Origin: Planctomycetales bacterium 71-10
GTDB lineage: Bacteria > Planctomycetota > Planctomycetia > Isosphaerales > Isosphaeraceae
DNA: 64,000 nt
Direction of reading: 5' to 3'
Assembly (NCBI GenBank): GCA_001898385.1
Contig: MKTT01000101.1
Span: 1-64,000 of the forward strand
Shown: positions 63,890-64,000 of the stretch, piece after piece
How positions within the stretch are numbered: the first letter of the stretch is position 1
Layout of the letters: every line of letters begins with the position of its first letter
The notes under the pieces: model-generated
The model's input: the letters and a program-made list of their open reading frames with translations, nothing else
Database searches by the model: none
Told to the model about the DNA's origin: nothing
Program-made: the position numbers and the translations under genes

Positions 63890-64000
63890 TCATCCCGCCC
63901 ACGACACGCCGTCGACCGAGCCCTGCACCTTGTAGGCCAGGTTCTCCAGCTGGATGCTCAGGTCCACGGCCGTCACGCTGACGTGCGGCGGCGTGGCCAG
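63890..64000 (-). CDS. Partial C-terminus of an unidentified protein
   Basis: A minus-strand frame enters from the right edge and stops with TGA at 63890-63892. The visible 36 residues end with YKVQGSVDGVSWAG and are beta-like, with alternating hydrophobic positions. A real gene is likely because the frame is open to the edge and the tRNA lies just beyond its stop. The product cannot be named. Confidence 0.45.
   Translation of the reverse strand: MATPPHVSVTAVDLSIQLENLAYKVQGSVDGVSWAG

Overview
The window looks like chromosomal DNA from a high-GC planctomycete, most likely of the Isosphaeraceae type (Paludisphaera/Singulisphaera-like). This is inferred from the gene content: a TIGR04137-type small basic protein, DUF1080 and DUF1573 proteins, an exported sulfatase, a TIGR03067-like protein, a Tat-exported Gfo/Idh/MocA oxidoreductase, several STAS proteins, PEP-CTERM proteins, and amino-acid biosynthesis genes scattered as singletons. 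Coding density is high. Non-ATG starts (GTG, TTG and probably one CTG) are frequent. Transcription ends are often marked by strong perfect hairpins.

Layout. 1-7.2 kb: a partial exported protein, a possible small lipoprotein, a ZIP metal transporter, the small basic protein, ribosomal proteins L32 and L28, a YfhO-like membrane protein, a zinc-knuckle protein and a Ser/Thr kinase. 7.4-16.2 kb: a TlpA-like thioredoxin, an isopropylmalate dehydrogenase, a DUF900-type hydrolase, a DUF1080 protein, a 1-kb non-coding stretch of nested inverted repeats, an HExxH protein, a CorC/HlyC transporter and a second repeat element. 16.3-19.3 kb: a complete lutABC lactate-oxidation operon. 19.3-27.5 kb: a TIGR03067-like protein, sulfatase, HtrA protease with trpD, rhomboid protease with a GNAT acetyltransferase, a STAS protein, a small acidic protein and a Uma2 protein. 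27.6-33.5 kb: an ApbE - DoxX - Gfo/Idh/MocA - citrate synthase - MobA run. 33.7-39.7 kb: an RRM/glycine-rich RNA-binding protein, a DksA-type regulator, a two-gene unit of uncharacterised envelope proteins, a PilZ protein and two STAS proteins. 40-49.2 kb: a DUF1573 protein with a glycosyltransferase, the third repeat element, an MFS transporter, a large repeat protein, an HSL-type esterase and a CoA-disulfide-reductase/rhodanese fusion. 49.4-56.6 kb: a six-EF-hand protein, a RecQ helicase, a DUF2382 stress-type protein, a methyltransferase, EttA and tRNA-Met. 56.6-59.3 kb: a lower-GC block with two PEP-CTERM proteins. 59.4-64 kb: an M24 peptidase, a CheR-CheB-hybrid histidine kinase operon, tRNA-Gln and the end of another gene.

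The most distinctive non-genic signal is a family of three intergenic elements of about 176-180 bp (12954-13128, 15963-16142, 42322-42497). Each is a composite inverted repeat with a conserved core. One internal hairpin keeps its pairing although its bases differ between copies, a covariation pattern that suggests selection on structure. Among the genes, the ApbE-DoxX-oxidoreductase run (with a DoxX carrying a very large loop and an apparent CTG start), the STAS-STAS-PilZ run and the receptor-less CheR-CheB-kinase operon are the best candidates for less-described biology.
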